12,870 bases of DNA from Deltaproteobacteria bacterium (GCA_019308705.1 JAFDHW010000024.1:1-12870); one strand, 5' to 3'. Shown: positions 1-7,460, numbered from the stretch's first letter. Translations and numbers: made by a program. The notes: generated from the letters alone by a model not told the origin.

Positions 1-489
1 CCCGGGACCGTCCTTGAAGGTTTCCAGGATCTTCTTGATTATGCCGGTGGTGGACAGGCCGGGGGAAAGGGGCACCCGCACCACCTCGCCGCCCGCGGCG
101 CGCACGGCGGCGGCCCCGGCGATCTTGTCCTCGGGCCAGTCCGCGCCCTTCACCAGCACGTGGGGGGCAAGAGCCTCGATGAGCCGTTCGGGGGTGTCTT
201 CGTCAAAGGGCACCACCAGGGACACGGATTCGAGCGCGGCCAGCACCTCGGCGCGTTCCCGCAGGGGCACCAGGGGGCGGCCGCGGCCCTTGATGGAGGA
301 TACGCTCCTGTCCGAGTTTACGCCCACCACCAGCACGTCGCCCTTTTCGCGGGCCTCTGCCAGGTAGCGCACGTGGCCTGCGTGGAGGATGTCGAAGCAG
401 CCGTTGGTGAACACCACCGTAAGGCCCTGGTTCTTGTATCCGGCCACGCGTTCTTTGGCCTCCGCCGCGGACACGATCTTGTCTTGCAT
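1..489 (-). CDS. rfaE2: D-glycero-beta-D-manno-heptose 1-phosphate adenylyltransferase (RfaE2 / HldE C-terminal type), partial at the window edge
   Basis: The enzyme transfers AMP from ATP to heptose 1-phosphate, giving ADP-heptose for the LPS inner core in the cytoplasm. The 163 visible codons start at an ATG with a good upstream TGAGGA ribosome binding site. The cytidylyltransferase-like nucleotide-binding start (VVFTNGCFDILHAGH, about residues 25-39) carries the HxGH motif at 36-39. Further family blocks are VGVNSDRSVSSIKG (55-68), VKGADW (113-118) and the C-terminal STTGIIKKI (146-154). The family is about 160 residues long, so only a few residues can be missing beyond the left edge; no stop is visible. 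The sugar-kinase half of HldE is not joined upstream, so this is the stand-alone form. It begins 8 nt after the comF stop and probably shares its transcript. Confidence 0.93.
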   Translation of the reverse strand, partial: MQDKIVSAAEAKERVAGYKNQGLTVVFTNGCFDILHAGHVRYLAEAREKGDVLVVGVNSDRSVSSIKGRGRPLVPLRERAEVLAALESVSLVVPFDEDTPERLIEALAPHVLVKGADWPEDKIAGAAAVRAAGGEVVRVPLSPGLSTTGIIKKILETFKDGPG

Positions 490-497
490 GATCTTCC

Positions 498-1268
498 TCA
501 CCACCCCACGCGGGCCAGGGTGAGCACGTTCACCTCTTGGGCCCCGGCGGCGAACAGCACCTTGGCGCAGGCCCGGGCCGTGGCCCCGGTGGTGTACACG
601 TCGTCCACCAAAAGCACGCGTTTTCCCTTGACCAGCGCGGGGTCGGGCACGGCGAACGCGCCCTTCAGATTTTGCACCCGCTCCCTGGCCGAAAGCCCCA
701 GCTGGGTCTTGGTGCGCTTCACCCGCACCAGGGCCCGCGGCTGCACGGGGATGTCCCAGCCCCGCGCGCCGGAATGCGGCGGCAGGAGCAGAAACGCCTG
801 GTTGAACCCCCGGTAGCGCAGGCGGGAGACGTGCAGGGGCACGGGTATCGCCAGGTCGTTGGTTCCGGGGCCGTAGAACGCCTGGTAGGCGTTGGCCAGG
901 GCGCGGCCCAGGGGCCGGGCCAGGCCCCGGTGCATGCGGTACTTGTACTCGTGCACGGCCCGGCGCAGGGGCCCGGCGTACACCCCGACGGCCCGGGCGG
1001 TGGTGAACCCGGGGCTTGCCTGGGAGCACGCAGAGCAGACGTGGTTCACCCCGGCGGCGTAGGGCACCCCGCACACCGGGCACATGGGGGGCTCCACGGC
1101 CAGGCAAAGGTCCAGGCACCGGGGACACAGGCACGCGGAAAGGGGGGACAAGACCTCCTTTTTGCCCGGCGCGGGCCGGGCCGGCCGCAGGCCGCCGCAG
1201 GCGCAGCAGGGCTCCGGGTACAAAAGGTCCGCCAGAGCGGAGACCGCGGCCGAAGCCGCTCGCGCCAA
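498..1268 (-). CDS. comF: ComF family protein (phosphoribosyltransferase-like, zinc-ribbon)
   Basis: A 256-residue ComF/GntX-type protein. The N-terminal part has paired cysteines typical of the ComF zinc ribbon (C21/C24, C48/C51, C63/C66, C78/C81). The C-terminal part is a type I phosphoribosyltransferase fold with RGFNQA near 153-158 and the PRPP-loop sequence VLLVDDVYTTGAT at about 218-230. Family members take part in DNA uptake and transformation in naturally competent bacteria, but many non-competent bacteria carry one and its role there is unclear. The same frame is open much further upstream (to 1559), but that part lies inside icd and reads as Arg/Gly-rich shadow. I chose the TTG at 1268, which lies 26 nt after the icd stop, has a GAGG about 10 nt upstream, and puts the LLYPEPCCACG block at the usual distance from the N terminus. 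The start codon is less certain than the gene. Confidence 0.9.
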   Translation of the reverse strand: MARAASAAVSALADLLYPEPCCACGGLRPARPAPGKKEVLSPLSACLCPRCLDLCLAVEPPMCPVCGVPYAAGVNHVCSACSQASPGFTTARAVGVYAGPLRRAVHEYKYRMHRGLARPLGRALANAYQAFYGPGTNDLAIPVPLHVSRLRYRGFNQAFLLLPPHSGARGWDIPVQPRALVRVKRTKTQLGLSARERVQNLKGAFAVPDPALVKGKRVLLVDDVYTTGATARACAKVLFAAGAQEVNVLTLARVGW

Positions 1269-1294
1269 CCTAGCCGCGCCTCGTCTGAAGCGGC

Positions 1295-2524
1295 CTATCC
1301 CTTCAGGCGCTTCTCGATTTCCCGGCCGAACGTCGAGCACTTCACCTCCCTTGCACCGGGCATCTGCCGGGCCAGGTCGTAGGTGACCACGCCGTCGGCG
1401 ATGGTGGCCGCCAGGGCGTCCCGCACGGCTTGCGCCGCCTCGTTCCACCCCAGGTGCTCCAGCATCATGACGCCGGAGAGGATCACGGACCCGGGGTTGA
1501 CCTTGTCCAGCCCCGCGTACTTGGGGGCCGTGCCGTGGGTGGCCTCGAACACGGCGCAACGGTCGCCCATGTTCGCGCCCGGCGCCATGCCCAGCCCGCC
1601 GGCCTGGGCGGCCAGGGCGTCGGAGATGTAGTCGCCGTTCAGGTTGGGCGTGGCGATGACGTCGAACTCCTCGGGCCGGAGAAGCACCTGCTGGAACAGC
1701 ATGTCCGCGATGCGGTCCTTGATGACCACGCGGCCCTCGGGCCGCTTCCCGTTATAGTCGTCCCACAGTTCGTTTTCCGTGATGGTGCGGTCGCCGTACA
1801 GCTCCCGGGCGGTTTCGTACCCCCACTTGGCAAAGGCCCCTTCCGTGAACTTCATGATGTTGCCCTTGTGCATGAGGGTCACGGAGGAAAGGCCGCGGTC
1901 GATGGCGTAGTCGATGGCCCGGGCCACCAAGCGGGAGGTGTTCTTCTTGCTCATGGGCTTGATGCCCAACCCCGCGCCCTCGGGCACGGACGCCCCCAGC
2001 TCGTCCTCAAGAAACCGGGTGAGCTTCTCCGCCTGTTCGCTCCCGGCCTCGTACTCAATGCCCGCGTACAGGTCCTCGGTGTTTTCCCGGAACACCACCA
2101 TGTCCACCTTTTCCGGCTCCTTCAGGGGGCTCGGAACCGGGGGCACGTATCTCACCGGCCGCACGCAGGCGTAGAGGTCCAAAATCTGGCGGATGGCCAC
2201 GTTCAGGCTGCGCATGCCGCCGCCCACGGGCGTGGTCAGGGGCCCCTTGATAGCCACCTTCAGGTCTTTGATGACCTCCAGGGTCTTCCGGGGCAGCCAC
2301 TCGCCCGTGAGCTTGTGGGCCTTTTCCCCGGCCAGGACCTCCACCCAGGCGATTCGCCTCTTTCCGCCGTAAGCCGCCGCGACCCCGGCGTCCAGCACGC
2401 CGCGGGCCGCCCGCCAGATGTCCGGCCCCGTGCCGTCGCCCTCGATGAACGCGATCATGGGGTTGTCCCCCACCGTCAGCTTTCCGTCCGCGCCGATGGT
2501 GATCTTTTCGCCTTGCTGTTCCAT
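1295..2524 (-). CDS. icd: NADP-dependent isocitrate dehydrogenase
   Basis: Cytoplasmic TCA-cycle enzyme oxidising isocitrate to 2-oxoglutarate and CO2. The 409-residue product closely resembles E. coli Icd. The phosphorylatable serine block [12 protein letters not shown] is present (Ser106 here, Ser113 in E. coli). The NADP-specificity residues of the E. coli enzyme align at identical spacing: Lys335, Tyr336, Val342, Tyr382 and Arg386 (from [11 protein letters not shown] and VTYDLARQM). Metal and substrate blocks [24 protein letters not shown] and NLNGDYISD are intact. An in-frame TTG-type start at 2575 would overlap rlmB and add a poorly conserved Arg/Gly-rich stretch, so I chose the ATG at 2524, preceded by GGAAATGGACGG. 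The gene follows rlmB after 40 nt that contain a perfect hairpin. No aceK (Icd kinase/phosphatase) lies in the window. Confidence 0.97.
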   Translation of the reverse strand: MEQQGEKITIGADGKLTVGDNPMIAFIEGDGTGPDIWRAARGVLDAGVAAAYGGKRRIAWVEVLAGEKAHKLTGEWLPRKTLEVIKDLKVAIKGPLTTPVGGGMRSLNVAIRQILDLYACVRPVRYVPPVPSPLKEPEKVDMVVFRENTEDLYAGIEYEAGSEQAEKLTRFLEDELGASVPEGAGLGIKPMSKKNTSRLVARAIDYAIDRGLSSVTLMHKGNIMKFTEGAFAKWGYETARELYGDRTITENELWDDYNGKRPEGRVVIKDRIADMLFQQVLLRPEEFDVIATPNLNGDYISDALAAQAGGLGMAPGANMGDRCAVFEATHGTAPKYAGLDKVNPGSVILSGVMMLEHLGWNEAAQAVRDALAATIADGVVTYDLARQMPGAREVKCSTFGREIEKRLKG

Positions 2525-2539
2525 GTCCCGTCCATTTCC

Positions 2540-2558
2540 ATCCCGGCCGCCCCGGGAT
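2540..2558 (-). repeat. perfect 7-bp inverted repeat in the rlmB-icd gap
   Basis: ATCCCGG and CCGGGAT flank a 5-nt loop (CCGCC on the + strand). The hairpin lies 6 nt after the rlmB stop and directly before the purine-rich ribosome-binding region of icd. No T run follows it on the minus strand, so it does not look like an intrinsic terminator. It could protect the 3' end of an rlmB message or affect icd translation; both are inference. Confidence 0.5.
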
Positions 2559-2564
2559 AAGCGT

Positions 2565-3308
2565 CTATTCAGCAAACCTCCGGCGCTGGCGCGCGGCCTC
2601 GAACAACAGCACCGCCCCGGCGGCCGAGGCGTTTAACGATGCCACCGGCCCCTTCTGGGGGATGCGCACCAAAAAGTCGCACCGCTCGGCGAGCAGCCGG
2701 GAAAGCCCCCGGCCCTCCGCGCCGATGCACAACACCACGGGGGTGGAAAAATCCGCCTCCCAGATGGTCCGGCCTCCGGCGGCGTCCGCCCCGAAGACCC
2801 AGTACCCGTTTTCCTTGAACCGCTCCACGGCCCGGACCAGGTTGGGCGCCCTGGCCACGAGGACGTGTTCCAGGGCCCCGGCCGAGGCCTTGGAGGCCGC
2901 GGGAGAAAGGGGCGCGGACCTTCTTTTGGCCAGCACCAGGCCGTGGGCCCCGGCGCACAGGGCGGACCGTGCGAGCGCCCCCAGGTTCTGGGGGTCGGCC
3001 ACCCGGTCCAGGAGCAAAACCAGCCCCGGCCCGCCCGCGCGGGAAACCGCTTGCAACAGCCCCTCCACGTCCGTCTCCGGCAGGGGCCCGGCCTTCAAGG
3101 CTGCGGGCTGGCGCTCCAACCGGGCGGCCTTCCAGAAGCCCGGCCCCACGAACCGCACGGGTACGCGCCTTTTTTCCGCCAGGTACCGCACCCCGGCCAC
3201 GGTCCCTTCCTTGGCGCCCTTGGCCAGGACCACCTCGACAAGTTTCCTGCGCCCGGCCCGGAGCGCCTCCTCCACCGGGTGGACGCCGTATACCAGTTCC
3301 GTGGTCAC
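2565..3308 (-). CDS. rlmB: 23S rRNA (guanosine-2'-O-)-methyltransferase RlmB (TrmH/SpoU family)
   Basis: A 247-residue SPOUT-fold enzyme predicted to methylate the 2'-O of a guanosine in 23S rRNA (G2251 in E. coli). Residues 1-85 are the L30e-like substrate-binding domain, opening with [13 protein letters not shown]. The three SpoU motifs follow in order: [11 protein letters not shown] (105-115, with Asn108), [12 protein letters not shown] (195-206) and [16 protein letters not shown] (216-231, part of the knotted SAM site). The frame stays open to 3686, but that extension is antiparallel-looking shadow inside gmk. The GTG at 3308 overlaps the gmk stop as GTGA and gives the standard length and N terminus, so translation is probably coupled to gmk. 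Exact target base is by family only; a related TrmH-family specificity cannot be excluded from sequence. Confidence 0.93.
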   Translation of the reverse strand: MTTELVYGVHPVEEALRAGRRKLVEVVLAKGAKEGTVAGVRYLAEKRRVPVRFVGPGFWKAARLERQPAALKAGPLPETDVEGLLQAVSRAGGPGLVLLLDRVADPQNLGALARSALCAGAHGLVLAKRRSAPLSPAASKASAGALEHVLVARAPNLVRAVERFKENGYWVFGADAAGGRTIWEADFSTPVVLCIGAEGRGLSRLLAERCDFLVRIPQKGPVASLNASAAGAVLLFEAARQRRRFAE

Positions 3309-3892
3309 GTGGCCGCCGGGCACGGCGGCGGCTCGCCACGGGAGCGGATGATGCTCAAAAGCTCGCCGGCAGCCGTTTCCAAGTCGTCGTTCATGATCTC
3401 GTGGTCGTAGAAATCCCGGTTGTCCATCTCCCACTCGGCGTCGGCGAGCCGCCGGGCCACCACGTCGGGATCGTCCGTGCCCCGGCCGGCAAGCCGCCTT
3501 TTCAGCTCCTCCATGGATGGGGGGAGGATGAACACGAACACGCCATCGGGAAACCGCTGTTTGATCTGCCGCGCGCCCTGCACGTCGATGTCCAAAAGCA
3601 GGAAGCAGCCCGCATCCAGCGCATCCTCGAGCCAGCGGGCGTCCGTGCCGTAGTAGTTGCCGTGGACACGCGCCCATTCCGCCCACCGGCCCTCCTCGAC
3701 GCCCTTTTTAAACTCCTGTTCGGACAAAAAGAAGTAGTCCCTGCCGTGGACCTCGCCGGCACGGGGCGGCCTGGTGGTGGAGGACACGGAATAGGCCAGG
3801 TTGGGCAGGCGCTCGCGCACCAGGTTCACCAGGGTGGTCTTGCCCGCGCCCGAGGGCGCGGATACCACGAACAGCGCGCCCTTTGCGCTCAT
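3305..3892 (-). CDS. gmk: guanylate kinase
   Basis: Phosphorylates GMP to GDP with ATP, an essential cytoplasmic step in GTP and dGTP supply. The 195-residue product has the usual length. It carries the P-loop [10 protein letters not shown] (11-20), the GMP-binding segment [17 protein letters not shown] (37-53), YYGT (80-83) and the DIDVQGA strand (101-107), followed by the lid-region arginines [10 protein letters not shown]. The ATG overlaps the stop of the upstream remA gene (ATGA) and has GAGGA just ahead of it. The C-terminal tail ([10 protein letters not shown]) is a short, probably disordered extension. In Firmicutes the next gene would often be rpoZ (omega); here it is rlmB. Confidence 0.97.
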   Translation of the reverse strand: MSAKGALFVVSAPSGAGKTTLVNLVRERLPNLAYSVSSTTRPPRAGEVHGRDYFFLSEQEFKKGVEEGRWAEWARVHGNYYGTDARWLEDALDAGCFLLLDIDVQGARQIKQRFPDGVFVFILPPSMEELKRRLAGRGTDDPDVVARRLADAEWEMDNRDFYDHEIMNDDLETAAGELLSIIRSRGEPPPCPAAT

Positions 3893-4200
3893 GCTTCCTC
3901 GGCGGGCGCGTCCTCCCGCTTGTCGCGAAGCGCGCCGAAACGCTGGGCCACGGTTTCGGCCTGGATGGCGGAGAGGATCACGTGGTTGGAGTCCGTGACG
4001 ATGATGGAGCGGGTCTTCCGGCCGCAGGTGGCGTCCACCAGCCGGTGCTCGGCGCGGGCCTCGTCCTTGAGCCTTTTGATGGGCGCGCTGTTGGGGCTTA
4101 CGATGGCCACCACCCGGGAGGCGGGAACGCTGTTGCCGAACCCGATGTTGAGCACCGGGTCCGAACCGAAAAGTTTCCTTCTTCCCTGCCGCTTGTCCAT
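3889..4200 (-). CDS. remA: RemA/DUF370 family protein
   Basis: A 103-residue member of the RemA (DUF370, YlzA) family. In Bacillus subtilis RemA is a ring-forming DNA-binding activator of biofilm-matrix and osmoprotection genes; the role outside Firmicutes is not established. The core is plain: [20 protein letters not shown] (17-36), SAPIKRL (38-44), [10 protein letters not shown] (56-65) and [18 protein letters not shown] (70-87). Basic residues Arg29 and Arg61/Lys62 fall where the Bacillus protein uses arginines for DNA contact; Lys62 is a conservative change. It has about 12 extra, strongly basic N-terminal residues ([12 protein letters not shown]) and an acidic C-terminal tail. The ATG at 4200 has GGAG at good spacing inside the yicC stop region; the internal GTG at residue 16 has no site. 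It lies between yicC and gmk, the classic family context. Confidence 0.9.
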   Translation of the reverse strand: MDKRQGRRKLFGSDPVLNIGFGNSVPASRVVAIVSPNSAPIKRLKDEARAEHRLVDATCGRKTRSIIVTDSNHVILSAIQAETVAQRFGALRDKREDAPAEEA

Positions 4201-4205
4201 GGCTG

Positions 4206-5081
4206 CTACTCCACGTTGGCGATCTGTTCCCGCAGCTTTTCCACCTCGGTCTTGGCGGAAACCACCAGGTGGGAGAGGTCCGGGTCCACGCTCTTGGCCC
4301 CCATGGTGGAAAACTCCCGCAACAGCTCCTGGGCCAAAAAGTTCAAAGAGCGGCCCGCCGGCTCCCCGCCTTCCATGAGCTGCGCGAACTGGGAAAGGTG
4401 GCTTTTGGCCCGCACGATCTCCTCGGTGATGTCCGCCTTGTCCGCCAGCAGGGCGGCCTCCTGGACCACACGGGCCGGGTCCGCCGCCTCGCCGGCCAAC
4501 GCCGAAATGCGCTGGGCGTACTTCTCGTGGACGCGCCTGGGCACCTCGTCCGCGTGGGCGGAAATCTTCTCCAGAAGTCCGGCCAGCTCCTCTATGCGCA
4601 GGCGGAAATCGCGCTCCAGGGCCGCCCCCTCGGTCCTCCGCATGGCGGCGAACACGTCCAGGGCTTCGGCCAGCACCTCTCTTATCTGGGGCCACTCCCG
4701 GTCCAGGTCCGGCTGGCGGGACACCGGGGTTACCACCCCTTCCTGCCGGGCCACCAGGGCCAGGGGTACGTCCTCGGTGATCCCCAGCGCCTGCTTAAGC
4801 TTCTCCAGGGCCTGGGCGTAGGCCGCGGCCAGGCTCTCGTCCACCTCGAAGGTGCGCGCCGCCTCGGCCGTGCTCACCACGTCTACGTACACGTCCACCC
4901 TGCCCCGGGCCACATGCTCCCGCACTGCGCGCTTCACCTCTTCCTCCAGGGGAAGGTAGGCCCGGGGCAGGCGCACCACCACCTCGCAGAACCGGTGGTT
5001 CACGGATTTCACCTCCACGCTCACCCTCAGTTCCGGCAGGGTCTTTTCCGCACGGGCAAAGGCGGTCATGCTGGCGATCAT
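4206..5081 (-). CDS. yicC: YicC/YloC family endoribonuclease
   Basis: A 291-residue YicC family protein (E. coli YicC is 287). The N-terminal YicC-like domain opens with [12 protein letters not shown] and [20 protein letters not shown] (21-40). The C-terminal DUF1732 domain holds the family signature [20 protein letters not shown] (241-260), followed by [20 protein letters not shown] (261-280) and ending [10 protein letters not shown]. Family members are reported to be RNases acting in small-RNA and mRNA turnover; the target here is unknown. The frame is open to 5204, but residues before the ATG at 5081 overlap the DUF4416 gene and do not resemble the family. The ATG overlaps the upstream stop (ATGA) and the stop lies 5 nt before remA, so the genes are probably translationally coupled. 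Confidence 0.95.
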   Translation of the reverse strand: MIASMTAFARAEKTLPELRVSVEVKSVNHRFCEVVVRLPRAYLPLEEEVKRAVREHVARGRVDVYVDVVSTAEAARTFEVDESLAAAYAQALEKLKQALGITEDVPLALVARQEGVVTPVSRQPDLDREWPQIREVLAEALDVFAAMRRTEGAALERDFRLRIEELAGLLEKISAHADEVPRRVHEKYAQRISALAGEAADPARVVQEAALLADKADITEEIVRAKSHLSQFAQLMEGGEPAGRSLNFLAQELLREFSTMGAKSVDPDLSHLVVSAKTEVEKLREQIANVE

Positions 5082-5641
5082 GGGCTGGTCCCGTCCTTGG
5101 TCTTTTGCTGGTCCCGGCAAAGGGCCAAATCCGCCAGGTACTTCTTCCGGGCCTGGAGCAGAAACCGCAACATATCCGGCTCCCGGTAATCGGGGTAGGT
5201 CCACTCAAGGGGCCGGTATCGGCCCTTGGAATACACCAGGGTCAAATCCGCGAAGATGCCCCGGGAAAGGTAGATCCGGTGCGTGAAGTTCTTTCCCGAC
5301 GCCAGCACGAACCGCTCGGCCGTGAGGATGCCCGGGTCCAGGTTCACCCTGCGGCGGCCCCGGCGGGAGAACTCCTTCTCCACCTCGTTGGTGAAGAGCT
5401 TGACCTCCGCCAGGGAATCCTGCTCCACCAGGCCGGGAAAGGACAAGATCCGCCGGAAAAGGGGCGCGCCGAACTCGGGCGCGTAGTAATCCGTGTGGTG
5501 AAAGGAAAACCACGGGCTGGCCATGTCCGGCGGGCCGAAGCGTTGGGCCAGCCTTTCGGCCGCTGGCGCGAACAGGGTTTTGTCCGCCATGAACGCGCCC
5601 ACCAGAAGCCTGGCGCGCACAGGCTCTCCGGGCGTGCTCAA
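5078..5641 (-). CDS. DUF4416 family protein
   Basis: A 187-residue soluble protein that I recognise as DUF4416, a family of unknown function seen mainly in deltaproteobacterial and related genomes. Visible blocks are RLLVGAFMADKTLFAPA near the N terminus, FSFHHTDYYAPEFG, SFPGLVEQDSLAEVKLFTNE, RRVNLDPGILT, RFVLASGKNFTHRIYLSRGI and LTLVYSKGRYRPLEWTYPDY, ending in a charged tail. The conserved His, Asp, Tyr and Glu positions could make an active site, but nothing shows a reaction. The start is a TTG at 5641, chosen because MSTPGEPVRARLLVG matches the family N terminus and GGGGAA lies about 9 nt upstream, overlapping the end of the Trm112 frame. Its stop overlaps the yicC ATG, which suggests a link to RNA or translation work; that is inference. 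Confidence 0.88.
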   Translation of the reverse strand: MSTPGEPVRARLLVGAFMADKTLFAPAAERLAQRFGPPDMASPWFSFHHTDYYAPEFGAPLFRRILSFPGLVEQDSLAEVKLFTNEVEKEFSRRGRRRVNLDPGILTAERFVLASGKNFTHRIYLSRGIFADLTLVYSKGRYRPLEWTYPDYREPDMLRFLLQARKKYLADLALCRDQQKTKDGTSP

Positions 5642-5645
5642 GGAG

Positions 5646-5825
5646 CTATTCCCCTTCCTTTGCGGGCCGGGCCTCCTCCACGATCATCACGGGGATGTCG
5701 TCCTTGACCTCGTAGAACAGCCCGCAGGACTCGCACACCAGGCCGTCCCCCTTCCTGGCCTCGCGCACGGGGCCCTTGCACTTGGGGCAGGCCAGGATCT
5801 CCAAAAGCTCCTTTTTCACCGGCAT
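5646..5825 (-). CDS. Trm112 family zinc-binding protein, in frame with the upstream membrane protein
   Basis: A 59-residue Trm112/YcaR-type protein. It begins MPVKKELLEILACPKCKGPV and has two CxxC pairs (C13/C16 and C31/C34), then LFYEVKDDIPVMIVEEA, the family signature. Trm112 proteins are small cytosolic zinc-binding partners, best known as activators of methyltransferases in eukaryotes and archaea; bacterial partners are mostly unknown. No stop separates it from the membrane protein encoded upstream, so by sequence it is also residues 546-604 of that frame. I list it as its own gene because its ATG at 5825 has a strong AAGGA site 7 nt upstream and its length is exactly that of free-standing members. 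It ends 4 nt before the DUF4416 start. Confidence 0.85.
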   Translation of the reverse strand: MPVKKELLEILACPKCKGPVREARKGDGLVCESCGLFYEVKDDIPVMIVEEARPAKEGE

Positions 5826-7460
5826 GTCGGTTTCCTTCCCAAAGGCTCGAACGGTTCCGGCCGGACCGGCCGGGACCGGCTTGGACGTATCAAAAAAACC
5901 CGCGTTCGTAAACGGGTTTGCCGCCGTGCCAGCGGCGGGGGCAACGCGGCTTTCCACCTTTTCCCCGGGCACGAAGAGCACGCTGCCCTGGCTTTGGTAC
6001 TCCACCCGCCAGCCGGGCAGGCCCGCCATGGCCGCGGCCGCCGGGGAGCCGGCGCGCAACAGCACCATGTCCGGGGGATAGGCGGAAAGGAACCGCGAAA
6101 ACCCCTTCCCTCCCCGGGCGAACTCCCAGTACATCGCCCGCACCGGAGCCGGGTACACGGTCTGGGACCGGCCGTCCATGGCCACCAGCACCCGGGGGTA
6201 CAGCTCCCAGGAAAGATAGGAGCCCCAGGCGTAGGAGGGCAGCACCTTTCCGGACAGGCCCTTCCGGCGGATGTGGCGGACCGCTCCGGTGGGGTAGTAC
6301 ACCCCGGCAAGCGGGGTTTCGTCCGCGGCTGGAACGGCGAGCGCCAGGGGATGGAGAAAGTAGTCCCCCGGCGTTTGGAGCCGCCCGGACAAAAGGCGCA
6401 GGTCCCCTGCCGCCATGAGCGCCGCGGCCAGGACAAGGACCGTCATTGCGATGCGGGAGCCCGGGCCGTGGCCGGACGCCCCCCGGCGGGCCAGGGAGAC
6501 GGGCAGGTAGATGGCCGCGCCCGCGGCCAGGTAGAGCACGAACCGGATGCGCACCAGGGCGGCCGAAAACAAGAAGCCCATGAGCAGGAGGGAGTGGGGG
6601 TCGCGGTCCGGGTCCCTGAAGAGCGCCGCCAGGGCGGCCGCCCCCAAAAGGATGCCCCCCGCGCCGTAGAACCACAGGCCCGTGGAAAGGGCGGCCCAGG
6701 CGGGAAGCCAGTCCTGGATGGCCACGTCCGGGGCCGCGGCGTGGACCAGGGTGGAGGTCCACAGGCGGAACCCGTAGGGGTTGGCCAGGGTGGCGGCCAG
6801 GCCCGCGGCCAGGGACAGGAAAAGCGGCCGGACCACCTGCTTCCCGCGGAAGGCGCCGAGGGCGTACAGTCCCATCATGACCGCGCCCAGCCAGAATCCG
6901 GCGTGGAGGTTGGCCCACAAAAACATGCACACGACCAGCGCCGGCCCCACCCGGGAATACCCCGTTTCCCGGCCTTTTTCCAGCAGCCAGGCGAACAGGC
7001 AGAAAAAGAACAGGGAAAAGACCCTGGCCCGGAAAGGGGCAAAGGCCCCGGCCCAAAACACCACGCACGCCGCGAACACGGCCAGCCACACCCACGCCGA
7101 AGCCCCCCGCCTTTTGGCCGCGGCCAGGGAAAACGCCAGGGCGGCGAGGCCCAGGACGTACTTCAACGCCTGCACGCCCGTGCCGCCAAGGGTTTCATAC
7201 AGGGGATACAAAAGGACCCCGGCCAGCCACTCGTTGTGGACCCAGGGTTTTATGGTGGGGACGTAGGAAAAGGGGTCCGTGGTCGCCACGCCGGCCCCGG
7301 ACCAGAACAGCCGGCCGAAGGCCAGGTAGTTGAACAGGTCGAAATCCGCGGTCTGGACGGCCGCGAAAAAAAGGAACAGCAACGCCCCCAGGGCGTAGGG
7401 GCACGCAAAGCCCGCCTTCGGAAAACGGCGGCCGGAAAACCGTGGGAACCATCGCGCCAT
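5646..7460 (-). CDS. polytopic membrane protein, GT-C-like putative glycosyltransferase, reading through into Trm112
   Basis: An ATG-started frame of 604 codons. Residues 1-352 hold roughly ten hydrophobic segments. Residues 353 to about 500 form a soluble, probably periplasmic domain, 501-545 a Pro/Ala/Gly-rich linker, and 546-604 the Trm112 unit. Blocks DPFSYVPTIKPWVHNEWLAG (62-81), LWANLHAGFW (181-190), LANPYGFRLW (225-234) and YAWGSYLSWELYPRVLVAMD (410-429) match a widespread group of uncharacterised membrane proteins resembling GT-C glycosyltransferases, which use lipid-linked sugars. No donor or acceptor can be named. The TD-P motif at 61-63 is a possible catalytic acid, by analogy only. 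A cytosolic zinc protein behind a periplasmic domain is topologically odd, so the true membrane product may end near residue 523, where the T7 run offers a TGA in the -1 frame. It follows the exported-protein gene after 98 nt. Confidence 0.78.
   Translation of the reverse strand: MARWFPRFSGRRFPKAGFACPYALGALLFLFFAAVQTADFDLFNYLAFGRLFWSGAGVATTDPFSYVPTIKPWVHNEWLAGVLLYPLYETLGGTGVQALKYVLGLAALAFSLAAAKRRGASAWVWLAVFAACVVFWAGAFAPFRARVFSLFFFCLFAWLLEKGRETGYSRVGPALVVCMFLWANLHAGFWLGAVMMGLYALGAFRGKQVVRPLFLSLAAGLAATLANPYGFRLWTSTLVHAAAPDVAIQDWLPAWAALSTGLWFYGAGGILLGAAALAALFRDPDRDPHSLLLMGFLFSAALVRIRFVLYLAAGAAIYLPVSLARRGASGHGPGSRIAMTVLVLAAALMAAGDLRLLSGRLQTPGDYFLHPLALAVPAADETPLAGVYYPTGAVRHIRRKGLSGKVLPSYAWGSYLSWELYPRVLVAMDGRSQTVYPAPVRAMYWEFARGGKGFSRFLSAYPPDMVLLRAGSPAAAAMAGLPGWRVEYQSQGSVLFVPGEKVESRVAPAAGTAANPFTNAGFFDTSKPVPAGPAGTVRAFGKETDMPVKKELLEILACPKCKGPVREARKGDGLVCESCGLFYEVKDDIPVMIVEEARPAKEGE
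5833..5837 (-). promoter_or_regulatory. ribosome binding site for the internal Trm112 start
   Basis: AAGGA on the minus strand lies 7 nt before the ATG at 5825-5823, inside the open frame continuing from the membrane protein. It supports independent initiation of Trm112 even though the long frame reads through it. Confidence 0.6.
5892..5919 (-). terminator. intrinsic-terminator-like hairpin inside an open reading frame
   Basis: On the minus strand AAACCCG pairs perfectly with CGGGTTT (7 bp, 10-nt loop, possible inner CGTT/AACG pairing), and the second arm runs into seven consecutive T residues. In this GC-rich DNA a perfect stem plus T7 is a strong terminator signature. It lies in the frame that joins the membrane protein to Trm112, about 66 nt before the Trm112 ATG, and encodes NPFTNAGFF in passing. 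It would separate the membrane protein from the downstream DUF4416-yicC-remA-gmk group, or act as an attenuator swept open by ribosomes. Confidence 0.6.

Noticed and set aside
1269..1559. N-terminal extension of ComF into icd
   Set aside because: These codons give an Arg/Gly/His-rich stretch lying inside the conserved C-terminal end of icd. The TTG at 1268 gives a normal ComF N terminus.
1295..2524. Icd read as an NAD-dependent or isopropylmalate-type decarboxylating dehydrogenase
   Set aside because: The five NADP-specificity residues of E. coli Icd align at exact spacing, and the RSLNVAIRQ block fits Icd rather than LeuB.
3309..3686. N-terminal extension of RlmB into gmk
   Set aside because: The extension overlaps conserved guanylate kinase coding and has shadow composition. 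The GTG at 3308 overlaps the gmk stop and gives the standard RlmB length.
4201..4695. Longer start for the RemA frame inside yicC
   Set aside because: The added 165 residues are Arg/Gly/Pro shadow of yicC. RemA proteins are about 90 residues, and the ATG at 4200 has a good ribosome binding site.
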